Shown: positions 28,785 to 37,586 of the stretch, piece by piece
Layout: each line of letters starts with the position of its first letter
How positions within the stretch are numbered: position 1 is the first letter of the stretch
NCBI RefSeq assembly: GCF_014803895.1
Contig: NZ_JAAVAU010000013.1
Location: 1-63,769 of the forward strand
DNA from: Lactobacillus sp.
GTDB lineage: Bacteria; Bacillota; Bacilli; Lactobacillales; Lactobacillaceae
Length of the DNA stretch: 63,769 bases
Reading direction: 5' to 3'
Program-made: the position numbers and the translations under genes
The notes under the pieces: model-generated
Told to the model about the DNA's origin: nothing
Seen by the model: the letters and a program-made list of their open reading frames with translations, nothing else
The model's database searches: none

Positions 28785-29948
28785 ATGAAGCTTAATAAGA
28801 AAATTTCTATTGCAGCTATTACTGCTACCATGTTTGTAAGTCCACTTGCTTTAATAGGATCACATCTTGCTCCGCAAACTCAAACAGTCCAAGCGGCCAC
28901 ATCATTAAAAGGTAAGATTAATTTTACTAAAGATTACACTAATCCTTTAATTTATAATGAAAAAGGGGTCGCTTTAGAAAAGCAGCCAACTTTTAATTTT
29001 GCTAAAGCAACTACATATTATGGTAGTCCTGTGGTAAAAAATGGTGCTAAAGATTATGCTAATGCCTTTGTGTTTGGAATGCCGCAAGCAATTATTAACG
29101 GTACTAGATATGCAGATTTAGGCGATGGCGGTTACATTAATTGGAATAATATTGGTTCATATAATTGGACTAGTGGTAAGTTTGATGTAATTAAAAATTC
29201 TTATGTCTATGACAAGAATGGTAAGCGTCTTTCAACTTATCGTGGGCAAAAAGCTTACTATGCTAAGAAATCTACAGTTGAATATACTGGCAAGAAATAC
29301 ATTTACCAACCGAATTCATATCTAAATGTCGGTAACGGCTATTATATTAGCACTGACAATGTTAATAATATGGATGGTAAAGGTGTTTTGAAGTTAAATT
29401 CTGATTCTTATGTCTATGATAAGAATGGCCAGCGTACTACTTACAATGGGAAGAGTAAGTTTTTCAAGTATGATTTAGTAAATTACTCGGGTAAGAAGAG
29501 AACTAAGACTAGTGCAGATGACTATTACTATTATGCTGGCTCAAGTTCTAAAAAATCGACTATTAAAAATTACAAGATTAAGGGACAAGATTACTACTAT
29601 TTAGGCAACGGTGCGTATATTAAGGCAATTAATATTGGCGCAATCAATGGTCATGCAGTTTATCGTGATGGTGGAGCAACTTACGTAACTCCAAAGAGTG
29701 ATCTATTCATCTACAATAATGACTTAGAACAAACCACTAAATCTGTTGAACAAGGTAAAAAGATTAAGGTAGATGCAACTAAAATTACTGGGGAAGGAGA
29801 CTCAACTCAACGTTGGTTTAGAATTGCGGGTACCAAAGGTACAAAGTCTCAGTGGTTACTTTGGGGTGATGACAGTTCTTATGGCTCTCTCTGTGCAGAA
29901 AATTACATGAATGGAGGATATCTTACTGTTAGAACTCATATCGAATAA
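28785..29948 (+). CDS. Secreted SLAP-domain surface protein
   Basis: 387 residues. A signal peptide (KLNKKISIAAITATMF..., cleavage probably after VQAA) is followed by Tyr/Lys-rich modules with the pattern YVYDKNG(K/Q)R and YLNVGNGYYIS / YYLGNGAYIKA. These are Lactobacillus surface-layer-protein (SLAP) modules, which bind cell-wall polymers non-covalently. At least three imperfect modules are visible. It has its own promoter (TATAAT 28742-28747) and a GGGGAAG site. Function beyond wall attachment is not clear; it has no enzyme domain. Confidence 0.85.
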   Translation: MKLNKKISIAAITATMFVSPLALIGSHLAPQTQTVQAATSLKGKINFTKDYTNPLIYNEKGVALEKQPTFNFAKATTYYGSPVVKNGAKDYANAFVFGMPQAIINGTRYADLGDGGYINWNNIGSYNWTSGKFDVIKNSYVYDKNGKRLSTYRGQKAYYAKKSTVEYTGKKYIYQPNSYLNVGNGYYISTDNVNNMDGKGVLKLNSDSYVYDKNGQRTTYNGKSKFFKYDLVNYSGKKRTKTSADDYYYYAGSSSKKSTIKNYKIKGQDYYYLGNGAYIKAINIGAINGHAVYRDGGATYVTPKSDLFIYNNDLEQTTKSVEQGKKIKVDATKITGEGDSTQRWFRIAGTKGTKSQWLLWGDDSSYGSLCAENYMNGGYLTVRTHIE

Positions 29949-30034
29949 GAGATTTTGTTAAAAGACTGGAAATATAATTCAAAAAGTTATATAATTTAAC
30001 AGTCGATATAAAAAGCAAATAGGTGGTGGAAAAG

Positions 30035-30184
30035 ATGGCAGAACATATCATCCTTGAATGTACTGAATGTGGTGACAGAAGTTACTTATCTTCAAAGAAC
30101 AAGCGTAAGCATCCAGAACGTTTAACTTTAAAGAAGTATTGCCCAGTTGAAAGAAAGGCAACTCTTCACCGTGAAACTAAGTAA
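30035..30184 (+). CDS. rpmG: 50S ribosomal protein L33
   Basis: 49 residues: [15 protein letters not shown], then [11 protein letters not shown] and [15 protein letters not shown]. This is the L33 zinc-ribbon form, but the second Cys pair is reduced to a single Cys (KYCPV instead of CxxC), so only three cysteines are present. The gene is too short for many gene finders. A good AGGTGG site lies upstream, and TATAAT at 29990-29995 is a likely -10. It is followed by a terminator and then by the 5-formyl-THF cyclo-ligase gene, the same order as in Bacillus (rpmG-yqgN). Confidence 0.95.
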   Translation: MAEHIILECTECGDRSYLSSKNKRKHPERLTLKKYCPVERKATLHRETK

Positions 30185-30190
30185 TTAGAG

Positions 30191-30219
30191 ACAACAGGTA
30201 ATGCCTGTTGTTTTTTTGT
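30191..30219 (+). terminator. Terminator after rpmG
   Basis: Perfect stem ACAACAGG / CCTGTTGT, loop TAATG, then a T7 run. Confidence 0.85.
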
Positions 30220-30242
30220 ATCTAAAAGAAATGAGGCGTTGA

Positions 30243-30788
30243 GTGGAAAAAAATAAATTTAGAAAATTACAATTAAATCAGTTAGAAGAATTTGCCCAAA
30301 CTAATAGAAAGAAAAAAGAAGATAAAATTTTAACTGAAAAGTTTTTAAAGTCAGATTTACTTATAAACGCCCAAAAAATTGGTATTACTCTTTCTATGCC
30401 TTTAGAAGTAGATACTTCTGAAATTATTGCTCAATTATGGGAATTAGGAAAAGATGTCTATATTCCACGTTGCTTACCGAAGAGACAAATGGAATTTACT
30501 CGATTTACTTACGAAACGCAATTAACAACCACTAAATTTGGGGTTCAAGAAAATCACGAACCTGATGCATTTGTAGATAATAATTTAGATTTAATTGTGG
30601 TACCATTGTTAGCATATGGAAAAGCTGAGCATGCTCGTTTAGGCTTTGGCGGTGGTTACTATGATCGCTTTTTAGCTAAAAATAATTTAAGTAAGGTTTC
30701 ACTGGTTAATTCTAAACAATTAATTGAAAAGACAGCGTGGCCAATTGAGCAAACTGATATTCCAATTGAAAATCATATAACAATTTAA
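30243..30788 (+). CDS. 5-formyltetrahydrofolate cyclo-ligase
   Basis: 181 residues, GTG start. The ATP and folate-binding signatures are the N-terminal Arg/Lys-rich helix and GHARLGFGGGYYDRFL-like HARLGFGGGYYDRFL. It converts 5-formyl-THF to 5,10-methenyl-THF with ATP. The central PLEVDTSEIIAQLWELGKDVYIPRC strand block also fits the family. It is followed by the rhomboid gene 19 bases downstream, the same order as yqgN-yqgP in Bacillus. Confidence 0.93.
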   Translation: MEKNKFRKLQLNQLEEFAQTNRKKKEDKILTEKFLKSDLLINAQKIGITLSMPLEVDTSEIIAQLWELGKDVYIPRCLPKRQMEFTRFTYETQLTTTKFGVQENHEPDAFVDNNLDLIVVPLLAYGKAEHARLGFGGGYYDRFLAKNNLSKVSLVNSKQLIEKTAWPIEQTDIPIENHITI

Positions 30789-30806
30789 ATTTAGTGGGGA
30801 GAATGT

Positions 30807-31493
30807 ATGGAAAATTCAAACTCTAGCAAGTTCTCAAGAAATTTTGTCACAATGACCATTCTAATTGTCCTCTTCCTTGTTTTCCTAGTTGAAACTTTTA
30901 TGGGCGGATCAGAAAATCTCAATACTTTGATTCGACTAGGAGCAATGAATAATCAATTAGTTGCAATTAAGGGGCAATGGTGGCGTTTATTTACAGCCCA
31001 ATTTTTACATATTGGTTGGCTTCATATTGCTTCCAATGCAGTAATGATTTACTATTTAGGTCAATTTTTAGAGCCGTTATTAGGTCATTGGCGCTTTTTG
31101 GGAATCTATCTATTGAGTGGTGTTGGTGGTAACCTTTTAAGCTTTGGTTTAGGTAGTGACGGAACTGTTAGTGCTGGGGCATCCACTGCTCTTTTTGGTT
31201 TATTTGGTGCAGTGATTGCGATGTATTTTGCTAACCGTAATGTGCCACAGATGAGATATTTGGGTAAGCAAGCGATTGCTTTAGCAGTAATTAATATCGT
31301 GTTAGACTTATTTGCCAGTGGAATTGATATTTTAGGTCACATTGGTGGTTTAGTGGCTGGATTTTTGTTGACAATTGTTATCGGCAATAAATATCTGCGT
31401 AAATATCATTCTAAGATAAGAATATTAGCAGTAGTATTTTTAATAATTTATATAGTATTTTGTGTTCACCAAGGAATGGTGATTAGTAACTAA
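30807..31493 (+). CDS. Rhomboid-family intramembrane serine protease
   Basis: 228 residues with six or seven membrane helices. WWRLFTAQFLHIGWLHIASN is the L1/TM2 region with the His-x2-His-Asn pattern, catalytic Ser is in GASTALFG, and catalytic His in HIGGLVAGF. It cuts membrane proteins within the bilayer; the Bacillus relative GluP (YqgP) also feeds FtsH and has a cytosolic domain that is missing here. The gene is followed, overlapping by one base, by yqgQ. Confidence 0.93.
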   Translation: MENSNSSKFSRNFVTMTILIVLFLVFLVETFMGGSENLNTLIRLGAMNNQLVAIKGQWWRLFTAQFLHIGWLHIASNAVMIYYLGQFLEPLLGHWRFLGIYLLSGVGGNLLSFGLGSDGTVSAGASTALFGLFGAVIAMYFANRNVPQMRYLGKQAIALAVINIVLDLFASGIDILGHIGGLVAGFLLTIVIGNKYLRKYHSKIRILAVVFLIIYIVFCVHQGMVISN

Positions 31494-31726
31494 TGAAAAC
31501 TTTATACGATGTACAGCAATTACTAAAACAATTTAATATCTTAGTTCATGTTGGTAAACGTAAATGGGATATTGAATTAATGGGATTAGAGTTAGATAAT
31601 CTCCATTTAGCTGGGGTAATTTCTGAAAAAGAATATATGACGGCAAAGTTAATTTTGCGTCACCAATATGAAATAGAAGAACAAAAAGAAGCCTCTAGCG
31701 CAAATAAGGATAAAGGATTATCATAA
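31493..31726 (+). CDS. yqgQ: YqgQ-family (DUF910) small protein
   Basis: 77 residues. The pattern LYDVQQLLKQFN...VGKRKWDIELMGLELDNLHLAGVIS and a final basic/acidic tail match the DUF910 YqgQ family, whose biochemical role is not known. It overlaps the rhomboid gene by one base, as in Bacillus where yqgP-yqgQ precede glcK. No glucokinase follows in this window. Confidence 0.88.
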   Translation: MKTLYDVQQLLKQFNILVHVGKRKWDIELMGLELDNLHLAGVISEKEYMTAKLILRHQYEIEEQKEASSANKDKGLS

Positions 31727-31762
31727 TAGGTGATAGACTACAGAAGGGCATTTTAGTGATTT

Positions 31763-32161
31763 ATGAATATTTGGGGAATTATCAATATCATTTTAGTTAT
31801 CATTATTTTAGCAATCGGTGGTAGCTGGTTATGGATCAAGATTGAGTCCAAACGAGTTGGCGGTGCTATTACTAATGAGGAATTTGAAAAAGGAAAGCGG
31901 AAAGCTCAAATTATTGATGTTCGTGAAAAGAACGCTTTTAAAAAGAAACATATTTTGGGTGCAAGAAATATCCCAATGACTATGTTTAAATATCAATACA
32001 ATGAAATTAGACCGGACTTACCAGTTTACATCTATTCCGATGCACCATCAGTTTCTCTTAGAGCCGTAAAGATTTTAAAGAAAAATGGTTATAAAAAAGT
32101 TTATTGGTTAAAAGATGGTTTTGAAGGTTGGAAAGGTCAAACTAAGGCTTCAAAATATTAA
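31763..32161 (+). CDS. Membrane-anchored rhodanese-like protein lacking the catalytic Cys
   Basis: 132 residues. A membrane helix (about 2-24) precedes a rhodanese fold: AQIIDVREKNAFKKKHILGARNIPM (strand, DxRE, HIxGAxNIP), then the active-site loop. In active sulfurtransferases this loop starts with Cys (YCxxGxRS); here the sequence is YIYSDAPSVSLRA, so a Ser stands where Cys is expected. It is therefore probably not a sulfurtransferase and may bind a partner protein. Last gene of the rpmG-distal cluster, followed by a shared terminator. Confidence 0.85.
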   Translation: MNIWGIINIILVIIILAIGGSWLWIKIESKRVGGAITNEEFEKGKRKAQIIDVREKNAFKKKHILGARNIPMTMFKYQYNEIRPDLPVYIYSDAPSVSLRAVKILKKNGYKKVYWLKDGFEGWKGQTKASKY

Positions 32162-32165
32162 ATAA

Positions 32166-32196
32166 AAAAGAGGATCTATTATAGACCCTCTTTCTT
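32166..32196. terminator. Bidirectional terminator
   Basis: AAAGAGG-TCTA / TAGA-CCTCTTT hairpin with A and T runs, between the rhodanese gene and the convergent DUF3042 gene. Confidence 0.75.
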
Positions 32197-32201
32197 TATA
32201 T

Positions 32202-32381
32202 CTAAGCTTGGTGTGAAGCAAAACTCTTACGGTTAGCGCGTTTACGATTTTCTTCAATCTTGTTGTTTTGTTCTACTTCTGGTTCAACAACCTTCTTTTT
32301 GTAAGTGAATAAACCAGCAGCAATTGCGCCAACAGTAGCAGCAATACCAGTTGCAACACCAGCACCAAATTTCTTAGCCAT
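32202..32381 (-). CDS. DUF3042 family small protein
   Basis: 59 residues, below the usual ORF cutoff. It begins MAKKFGAGVATGIAATVGAI (a Gly/Ala-rich membrane helix), continues with a Tyr-Lys-Lys-Lys stretch and ends in IEENRKRANRKS, the typical DUF3042 layout of lactobacilli. A perfect AGGAGGT site lies about 8 bases before the ATG. Function unknown; probably a single-pass membrane protein with a cytosolic basic tail. Confidence 0.88.
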   Translation of the reverse strand: MAKKFGAGVATGIAATVGAIAAGLFTYKKKVVEPEVEQNNKIEENRKRANRKSFASHQA

Positions 32382-32454
32382 GCGACATACCTCCTAAATT
32401 TTTATCTTCATTATGATTTTAACAGTCTTTTCATATTAAATAAAGGATTTACAC

Positions 32455-33375
32455 ATGCAAAAAATAATTATTATGGTTGGACCAACCGCTATTGGAAAAA
32501 CTAGTCTTGCTTTAAATTTAGCGCCAAAAATTGATGCTGAGATTATTTCAGGCGATTCAATGCAAATTTATAAAGAAGTTGAGATTGGTACAGCTAAGCC
32601 AACTCCAGTTGAACAAAGAAAAGTAAAACATTACCTTATTGATGAAAAATCAATTTTTGATGAATATTCGGTCAAAGATTTTGTTAAAGCTGCGACTAGT
32701 GCAGTAGATTCCATTGCTGAAAAAAATAAGATTCCATTAGTTGTTGGAGGAACTGGCTTTTATATTAATGCCCTAGTTAATAAGATGCAATTAGGGGAAC
32801 CTGGTGAATATAAAACCAGCGTTGATGAAAAATGGGAAAAATATTTAACCACCCACGGGGAACAAAAATTATGGGATGAATTAAATAAGATTGATCCTCA
32901 AGCGGCAAGTAAGATTGCCGTACAAAATAGTCGCCGTACTTTAAGAGCCCTAACAGTTATTAGTCGAACGGGAAAGTTATTTTCTCAGCAACAAAACAAG
33001 ATTGAACCACGGTACAATGCCTTGATTATTGGATTAAATACTGAAAGACAGATTGTGTATGACCGAATTAATAAACGCGTTGACCTAATGATGGAAGAAG
33101 GATTGCTTGAAGAAGCAAAATTAATTTATAAAAACCGTGATCGTGAGCATCAAGTAATTCAAGCAATCGGATATAAGGAATTTTTTCCATATTTTACAGG
33201 AGAAAAAAGCTTAGAGGAATGTATTTCTAAACTTAAACAAGCATCACGTAAATATGCAAAACGACAGTTGACATACTTTAAACATCAGTTACCAGTTCAG
33301 TGGTTTGATCCAATTAAGGATGAGAAGTGTCAAGAAAAGATAAATCAGAGAGTTGAAGATTTTATAAATGAATAA
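32455..33375 (+). CDS. miaA: tRNA dimethylallyltransferase
   Basis: 306 residues. P-loop GPTAIGKTSLAL, the substrate Asp/Ser motif IISGDSMQIYKEVEIGTAKP, VGGTGFYINAL and RALTVISRTGK are all diagnostic of MiaA. It prenylates A37 of tRNAs that read UNN codons. In many Firmicutes miaA is followed by hfq and glnR; here the next gene is glnA behind its own promoter. Confidence 0.97.
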   Translation: MQKIIIMVGPTAIGKTSLALNLAPKIDAEIISGDSMQIYKEVEIGTAKPTPVEQRKVKHYLIDEKSIFDEYSVKDFVKAATSAVDSIAEKNKIPLVVGGTGFYINALVNKMQLGEPGEYKTSVDEKWEKYLTTHGEQKLWDELNKIDPQAASKIAVQNSRRTLRALTVISRTGKLFSQQQNKIEPRYNALIIGLNTERQIVYDRINKRVDLMMEEGLLEEAKLIYKNRDREHQVIQAIGYKEFFPYFTGEKSLEECISKLKQASRKYAKRQLTYFKHQLPVQWFDPIKDEKCQEKINQRVEDFINE

Positions 33376-33441
33376 AATATGAAAATAATTATTAAACATA
33401 GATAAATTTTCCAAAAAAATCAAAATAATTGTGTAATTATA

Positions 33442-33470
33442 TTGACGATACCAATTTAGTCTGCTACTGT
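33442..33470 (+). promoter_or_regulatory. Promoter of glnA
   Basis: TTGACG (33442-33447), a 17-bp spacer and TACTGT (33465-33470) with the TG of an extended -10. An imperfect TGTNA...TNAC pair overlaps the -35 and might be a GlnR site, but its spacing is one base short, so this is uncertain. Confidence 0.55.
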
Positions 33471-33565
33471 AGTTAATGTGCAATGGCACAAGAAAAAAGG
33501 AGAATTTCAAGGACTATACCAATCGCTAAAAATTGGCTGAGAATCCTTTAGAACAGGTATGTACA

Positions 33566-34903
33566 ATGAGTAAACAAATTACTGCAGAAGATATTAAAAA
33601 AAGCGTTGAAGAAAACGACGTTCGTTTTTTACGTTTAGCTTTTACCGATATTAACGGCACTTTAAAAGCTGTTGAAGTTCCTAAGAGCCAATTAGATAAG
33701 GTTTTAACTAATGACATTCGTTTTGATGGTTCTTCAATTGATGGTTTTGTGCGTTTAGAAGAAAGTGACATGGTTTTATACCCAGACTTTTCTACTTGGT
33801 CCGTACTTCCATGGACTGATAATCGTGGTGGTAAAGTTGGTCGCTTGATTTGTTCCGTGCATATGACTAATGGTGAACCATTTGAAGGTGATCCAAGAAA
33901 TAATTTAAAACGTGTTCTTGGTGAAATGAAGGAAATGGGCTTTTCTGACTTTGATATTGGTTTTGAAGCTGAATTCCACTTGTTTAAGTTAGGTGAAGAC
34001 GGTAATTGGACTACTGAATTCCCTGACCACGCATCATACTTCGATATGACTTCAGATGATGAAGGTGCAAGATGTCGTCGTGATATTGTTGAAACTTTGG
34101 AAGAAATGGGCTTTGAAATTGAAGCTGCTCACCATGAAGTTGGTGATGGTCAACAAGAAATTGACTTTAAGTTTGATGATGCTTTAACTACAGCTGATCG
34201 GGTTCAAACTTTTAAGATGGTTGTTCGCGAAGTAGCTAGAAAGCATGGTTTATTTGCTACCTTTATGGCTAAACCAGTTCAAGGTCAAGCTGGTAACGGC
34301 ATGCACACTAACATGTCTCTCTTTAAAGACGGCAAGAATGTCTTTTATGATAAAGATGGTGAATTCCACTTATCAAAGACTGCTTTGACTTTCTTAAATG
34401 GTATTTTAGAACATGCTCGTGCAATTACTGCAATTGGTAACCCAACGGTTAACTCATATAAGCGTTTAATTCCTGGTTTTGAAGCACCAGTTTATATTTC
34501 ATGGGCTTCAAAGAACCGTTCACCATTAGTTCGTATTCCAGATGCCAATGAAATTGGTACTCGTCTTGAAATGCGTTCTGCTGATCCTACAGCTAACCCA
34601 TATCTATTATTAGCTGCTTGCCTTACTGCCGGATTACAAGGTATTAAAGAAGGTAAGATGCCAATGGATCCAATTACTTCTAATGTTTTTGAAATGAGTG
34701 AAGAAGAAAGAAAAGAAAGAGGTATTAAGCCACTTCCATCAACTCTTCACAATGCTATTAAGGCTTTCAAAGAAGATGACTTAATCAAAGATGCCTTAGG
34801 TGAACACTTAACTAAGAGTTTCGTTGATTCTAAGGAATTAGAATGGTCCCAATACACTCAAAGCGTTTCTGATTGGGAAAGAAATAAATACATGAATTAT
34901 TAA
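33566..34903 (+). CDS. glnA: Glutamine synthetase, type I
   Basis: 445 residues from the ATG at 33566 ([14 protein letters not shown]). [15 protein letters not shown] is the conserved N-terminal block; [32 protein letters not shown] and [21 protein letters not shown] are active-site motifs of the Gram-positive GSI-alpha form, which is feedback-inhibited with GlnR rather than adenylylated (no Tyr adenylylation motif). The in-frame TTG at 33533 has no ribosome site. Makes glutamine from glutamate, ammonia and ATP. No glnR gene is adjacent. Confidence 0.97.
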   Translation: MSKQITAEDIKKSVEENDVRFLRLAFTDINGTLKAVEVPKSQLDKVLTNDIRFDGSSIDGFVRLEESDMVLYPDFSTWSVLPWTDNRGGKVGRLICSVHMTNGEPFEGDPRNNLKRVLGEMKEMGFSDFDIGFEAEFHLFKLGEDGNWTTEFPDHASYFDMTSDDEGARCRRDIVETLEEMGFEIEAAHHEVGDGQQEIDFKFDDALTTADRVQTFKMVVREVARKHGLFATFMAKPVQGQAGNGMHTNMSLFKDGKNVFYDKDGEFHLSKTALTFLNGILEHARAITAIGNPTVNSYKRLIPGFEAPVYISWASKNRSPLVRIPDANEIGTRLEMRSADPTANPYLLLAACLTAGLQGIKEGKMPMDPITSNVFEMSEEERKERGIKPLPSTLHNAIKAFKEDDLIKDALGEHLTKSFVDSKELEWSQYTQSVSDWERNKYMNY

Positions 34904-34918
34904 TTGAAAATAATCTAA

Positions 34919-34954
34919 AATAGTGATTACTTTCGGGTAATCACTATTTTTTTG
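34919..34954 (+). terminator. Terminator after glnA
   Basis: Stem AATAGTGATTAC / GTAATCACTATT with loop TTTCGG and a T7 tail. Confidence 0.9.
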
Positions 34955-35047
34955 TACTGAAAACACTTACTTTTTGAAAAAGGGGTTAAAAAATCATGAG
35001 AAAAGTAGGATAATATAAGTGTTAATTAAAAAAGGAGTTGTTTTAAT

Positions 35048-36544
35048 TTGAAAGATAGTAATAGTGTCAAAATTAAAACTGGCTCGTTAGTTTTGATGAT
35101 CTTTTCAGCCATTTTCGGCTTTAGTAATTCACTAACTGCCTTTTACCAGATGGGTTATTCCAGTATTATCTGGTATATTTTGACAGCAATTTTCTTCTTC
35201 GTACCATCAGCATTGATGTTCGCAGAGTACGGTGCCTCATTTAAAGGGGCTAAGGGTGGTATCTTCTCATGGTTGCGTGGTTCTGTTAGTGAAAAGACTG
35301 CCTTCATAGGTACATTTATTTGGTTGGCTGCTTGGGTAGTCTGGTTAGTATCATCAACTCAGTTCTTCCTTGTATCCTTGTCAACTGCTATTTGGGGTCA
35401 TGATACAACTCAAAGTTGGCATTTAGGGCCAATTGGTTCGACCCAATTATTAGGTATCTTAGAAGTAGTTTTCTTAGTGGTGGTAACCTTTTGTGCGGCT
35501 AGAGGTATTGATAAGATTAAGGCTGTAAGCAATATCGGTGGTATCTTCACCTTAGCAATTGCAATTGGTTTTATGGTTGTATCAGCTTTAGTATTTATCT
35601 TAAATCATGGTCAATTAGCAGAACCATTAACAACTGCTAATTTAACTCATTCACCAAACCCAGCCTTCCAGTCTCCAATTGCGATTGTTTCATTTATTGT
35701 CTATGCTTTATTTGCTTATGGCGGTTTAGAAACTTCTGCAGGGGTAATTGACTCAGTGGATAAGCCAGAAAAGACTTTCCCAAAGGCTTTAATTATTTCT
35801 ATGGTAGTAATGACTGCACTTTATGTATTAAACATCTTGATGTGTGGGGTTGCAGTTAACTGGAATCATAGTTTATCTGGTAAGAATGTTGACTTAGCTA
35901 ATGTTGAATATGTTTTGATTAATAATTTAGGTGTTGTAACTGGGCACGCTTTAGGTTTATCATCTTCAGCATCTCTTGGCTTAGGTGCTGCCTTTTCTAG
36001 ATTTGCCGGTATTGCCGATGTTTTGGCCGGTATTTCTGCAGCATTTTTAATGGTATATTCACCAATTAAGTCCTTTATTGAGGGTTGTGATCCTAAGTTA
36101 ATGCCTAAAAAATTAACTAAACTTAATAAACACAACATGCCAGAATATGCAATGTGGGCTCAAGCTGTTATCGTAAGTATTATTATCTTATTTATCTCAT
36201 TTGGTGGTAATGCAGCCTCTCAATTCTATACTATTTTAATGGACATGATGAACGTATCATCTTCTGCACCATACTTATTCTTGATTGGTGCATTCCCATT
36301 CTTCAAGATGAAGAAGGATTTAGATCGTCCATTTGTCTTTATAAAAAATATGAAGTTTGTTTGGGTGATGACAATTATTGTTTGGTTAGTAGTGGCAATT
36401 GGTATAGTCTTTACTTGTATTGAACCATTATTTACTCATGACTATGCTACTTCATTCTGGACTGCAATTGGTCCTGTGGCCTTTGGTATTGTTGCTTGGG
36501 TATATTATACTTATCAAGAACGTAAGAATAATTCATTAGAATAA
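35048..36544 (+). CDS. APC-family amino acid permease, YjeM-like
   Basis: 498 residues with 12 membrane helices. IFSAIFGFSNSLTAFYQMGY is the TM1 block (the GxxNxxxA substrate-binding break), and AEYGASFKGAKGGIFSWLR follows. The pattern matches the glutamate/GABA antiporter group and in particular YjeM, whose substrate is not established. TTG start at 35048 with AAGGAG about 10 bases upstream. It is a single-gene unit after glnA; a link with glutamate or glutamine metabolism is only suggested by the neighbour. Confidence 0.85.
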   Translation: MKDSNSVKIKTGSLVLMIFSAIFGFSNSLTAFYQMGYSSIIWYILTAIFFFVPSALMFAEYGASFKGAKGGIFSWLRGSVSEKTAFIGTFIWLAAWVVWLVSSTQFFLVSLSTAIWGHDTTQSWHLGPIGSTQLLGILEVVFLVVVTFCAARGIDKIKAVSNIGGIFTLAIAIGFMVVSALVFILNHGQLAEPLTTANLTHSPNPAFQSPIAIVSFIVYALFAYGGLETSAGVIDSVDKPEKTFPKALIISMVVMTALYVLNILMCGVAVNWNHSLSGKNVDLANVEYVLINNLGVVTGHALGLSSSASLGLGAAFSRFAGIADVLAGISAAFLMVYSPIKSFIEGCDPKLMPKKLTKLNKHNMPEYAMWAQAVIVSIIILFISFGGNAASQFYTILMDMMNVSSSAPYLFLIGAFPFFKMKKDLDRPFVFIKNMKFVWVMTIIVWLVVAIGIVFTCIEPLFTHDYATSFWTAIGPVAFGIVAWVYYTYQERKNNSLE

Positions 36545-36652
36545 TTATTATTAAGAAGGATGTTGTTTTTCGTAAACTGCATCTTTCTTTTTTTCTTGTT
36601 ATACTATTTTTAGATAGTGCAATTAGTATCATTGAAGATTGGAGAAAAATAT

Positions 36653-37465
36653 ATGACTTTACCTTTTAAAGCTGTTGCGGTTGATATGGATGGAACCTTT
36701 TTAAATGGTGAAAGAACTTACGATAAAGAATTATTTAATAAAGTCTTAACGCAACTTGAAGAACGTAATGTTCACTTTATTGTTGCATCTGGTCGACCTT
36801 ATGCAAGATTAAAAGATGACTTCATTGATTTTAGCGATAGAATGGACTTTGTAACAGCTAATGGCTCACGGTTAATGTCTGATGATAAAGAAATTGGGAT
36901 TACCACAATGAAGCGTGAGACGGTTTTGTCATTAATTGAAGAAGTACATGCAAAATATGGTAAGATGGCTACAATTTTATTTGCTCCTAATATGGCTTAT
37001 GTAGGAGCGGATGCACCTAAGCGAGATAAGGATTTTTTAAGATATTTTGCAGGAAATTCGACCGAAGTAAAAGATTGGAATACTCTTCCAGATGCACCAT
37101 TTATTGAATTAACTTTCCATTACGATAGAAAATTTGCCCCACAAATTGAACGTGAATTTAATCGAAAATATGGTAATTTAGTCTCAGTTTTTGGATCTGC
37201 TAAAAAGGCAATTGATGTTAATGCCTACGGTGTAAGTAAAGGAAAAGGTTTAAAAGAAATGCTTACCAAGTTTGGTTTAACAGGGGATGATTTGATTGCT
37301 TTTGGCGATGGTGGTAATGATATTCCAATGTTAGATTTGGCCAAGTATTCTTATGCAATGGAAAATGGAATGACAGAAGTTAAAAATCATGCTCGCTTTA
37401 TTGCTCCTAAAAATACTGAAAATGGAGTTTTAAGAGTTTTACAAGAGTATTTAAATAAAGATTAA
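36653..37465 (+). CDS. Cof-type HAD-superfamily sugar-phosphatase
   Basis: 270 residues. HAD motif I VAVDMDGTFLN, motif II IVASGRPY, motif III Lys in DVNAYGVSKGKGLKEML and motif IV GDGGNDIPML define the Cof IIB group, which dephosphorylates sugar phosphates or flavin. The start at 36653 has GGAG 8 bases upstream; the frame is open further but without a site. Single gene with a terminator after it. Confidence 0.92.
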   Translation: MTLPFKAVAVDMDGTFLNGERTYDKELFNKVLTQLEERNVHFIVASGRPYARLKDDFIDFSDRMDFVTANGSRLMSDDKEIGITTMKRETVLSLIEEVHAKYGKMATILFAPNMAYVGADAPKRDKDFLRYFAGNSTEVKDWNTLPDAPFIELTFHYDRKFAPQIEREFNRKYGNLVSVFGSAKKAIDVNAYGVSKGKGLKEMLTKFGLTGDDLIAFGDGGNDIPMLDLAKYSYAMENGMTEVKNHARFIAPKNTENGVLRVLQEYLNKD

Positions 37466-37487
37466 GTAGTAAACATAATAAGAATGA

Positions 37488-37517
37488 CAGAGTTGAGTTT
37501 TTAACTCTCTCTTTTTT
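37488..37517 (+). terminator. Terminator after the Cof-type phosphatase gene
   Basis: Short stem AGAGTT / AACTCT with loop GAGTTTTT, then CTC and T6. Confidence 0.7.
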
Positions 37518-37586
37518 GTAATTTTTAACTAAATTGATGCAAACTCTTGGTTATTTATCCCAGATAGTGAGAAAATAAAAAGGATT

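Noticed and set aside
33431..33448. GlnR operator in front of glnA
   Set aside because: The half sites are one base too close and one position differs; kept only as a remark.
33533..33565. glnA start at TTG 33533
   Set aside because: No ribosome site, and the extra 11 residues are not part of the family.
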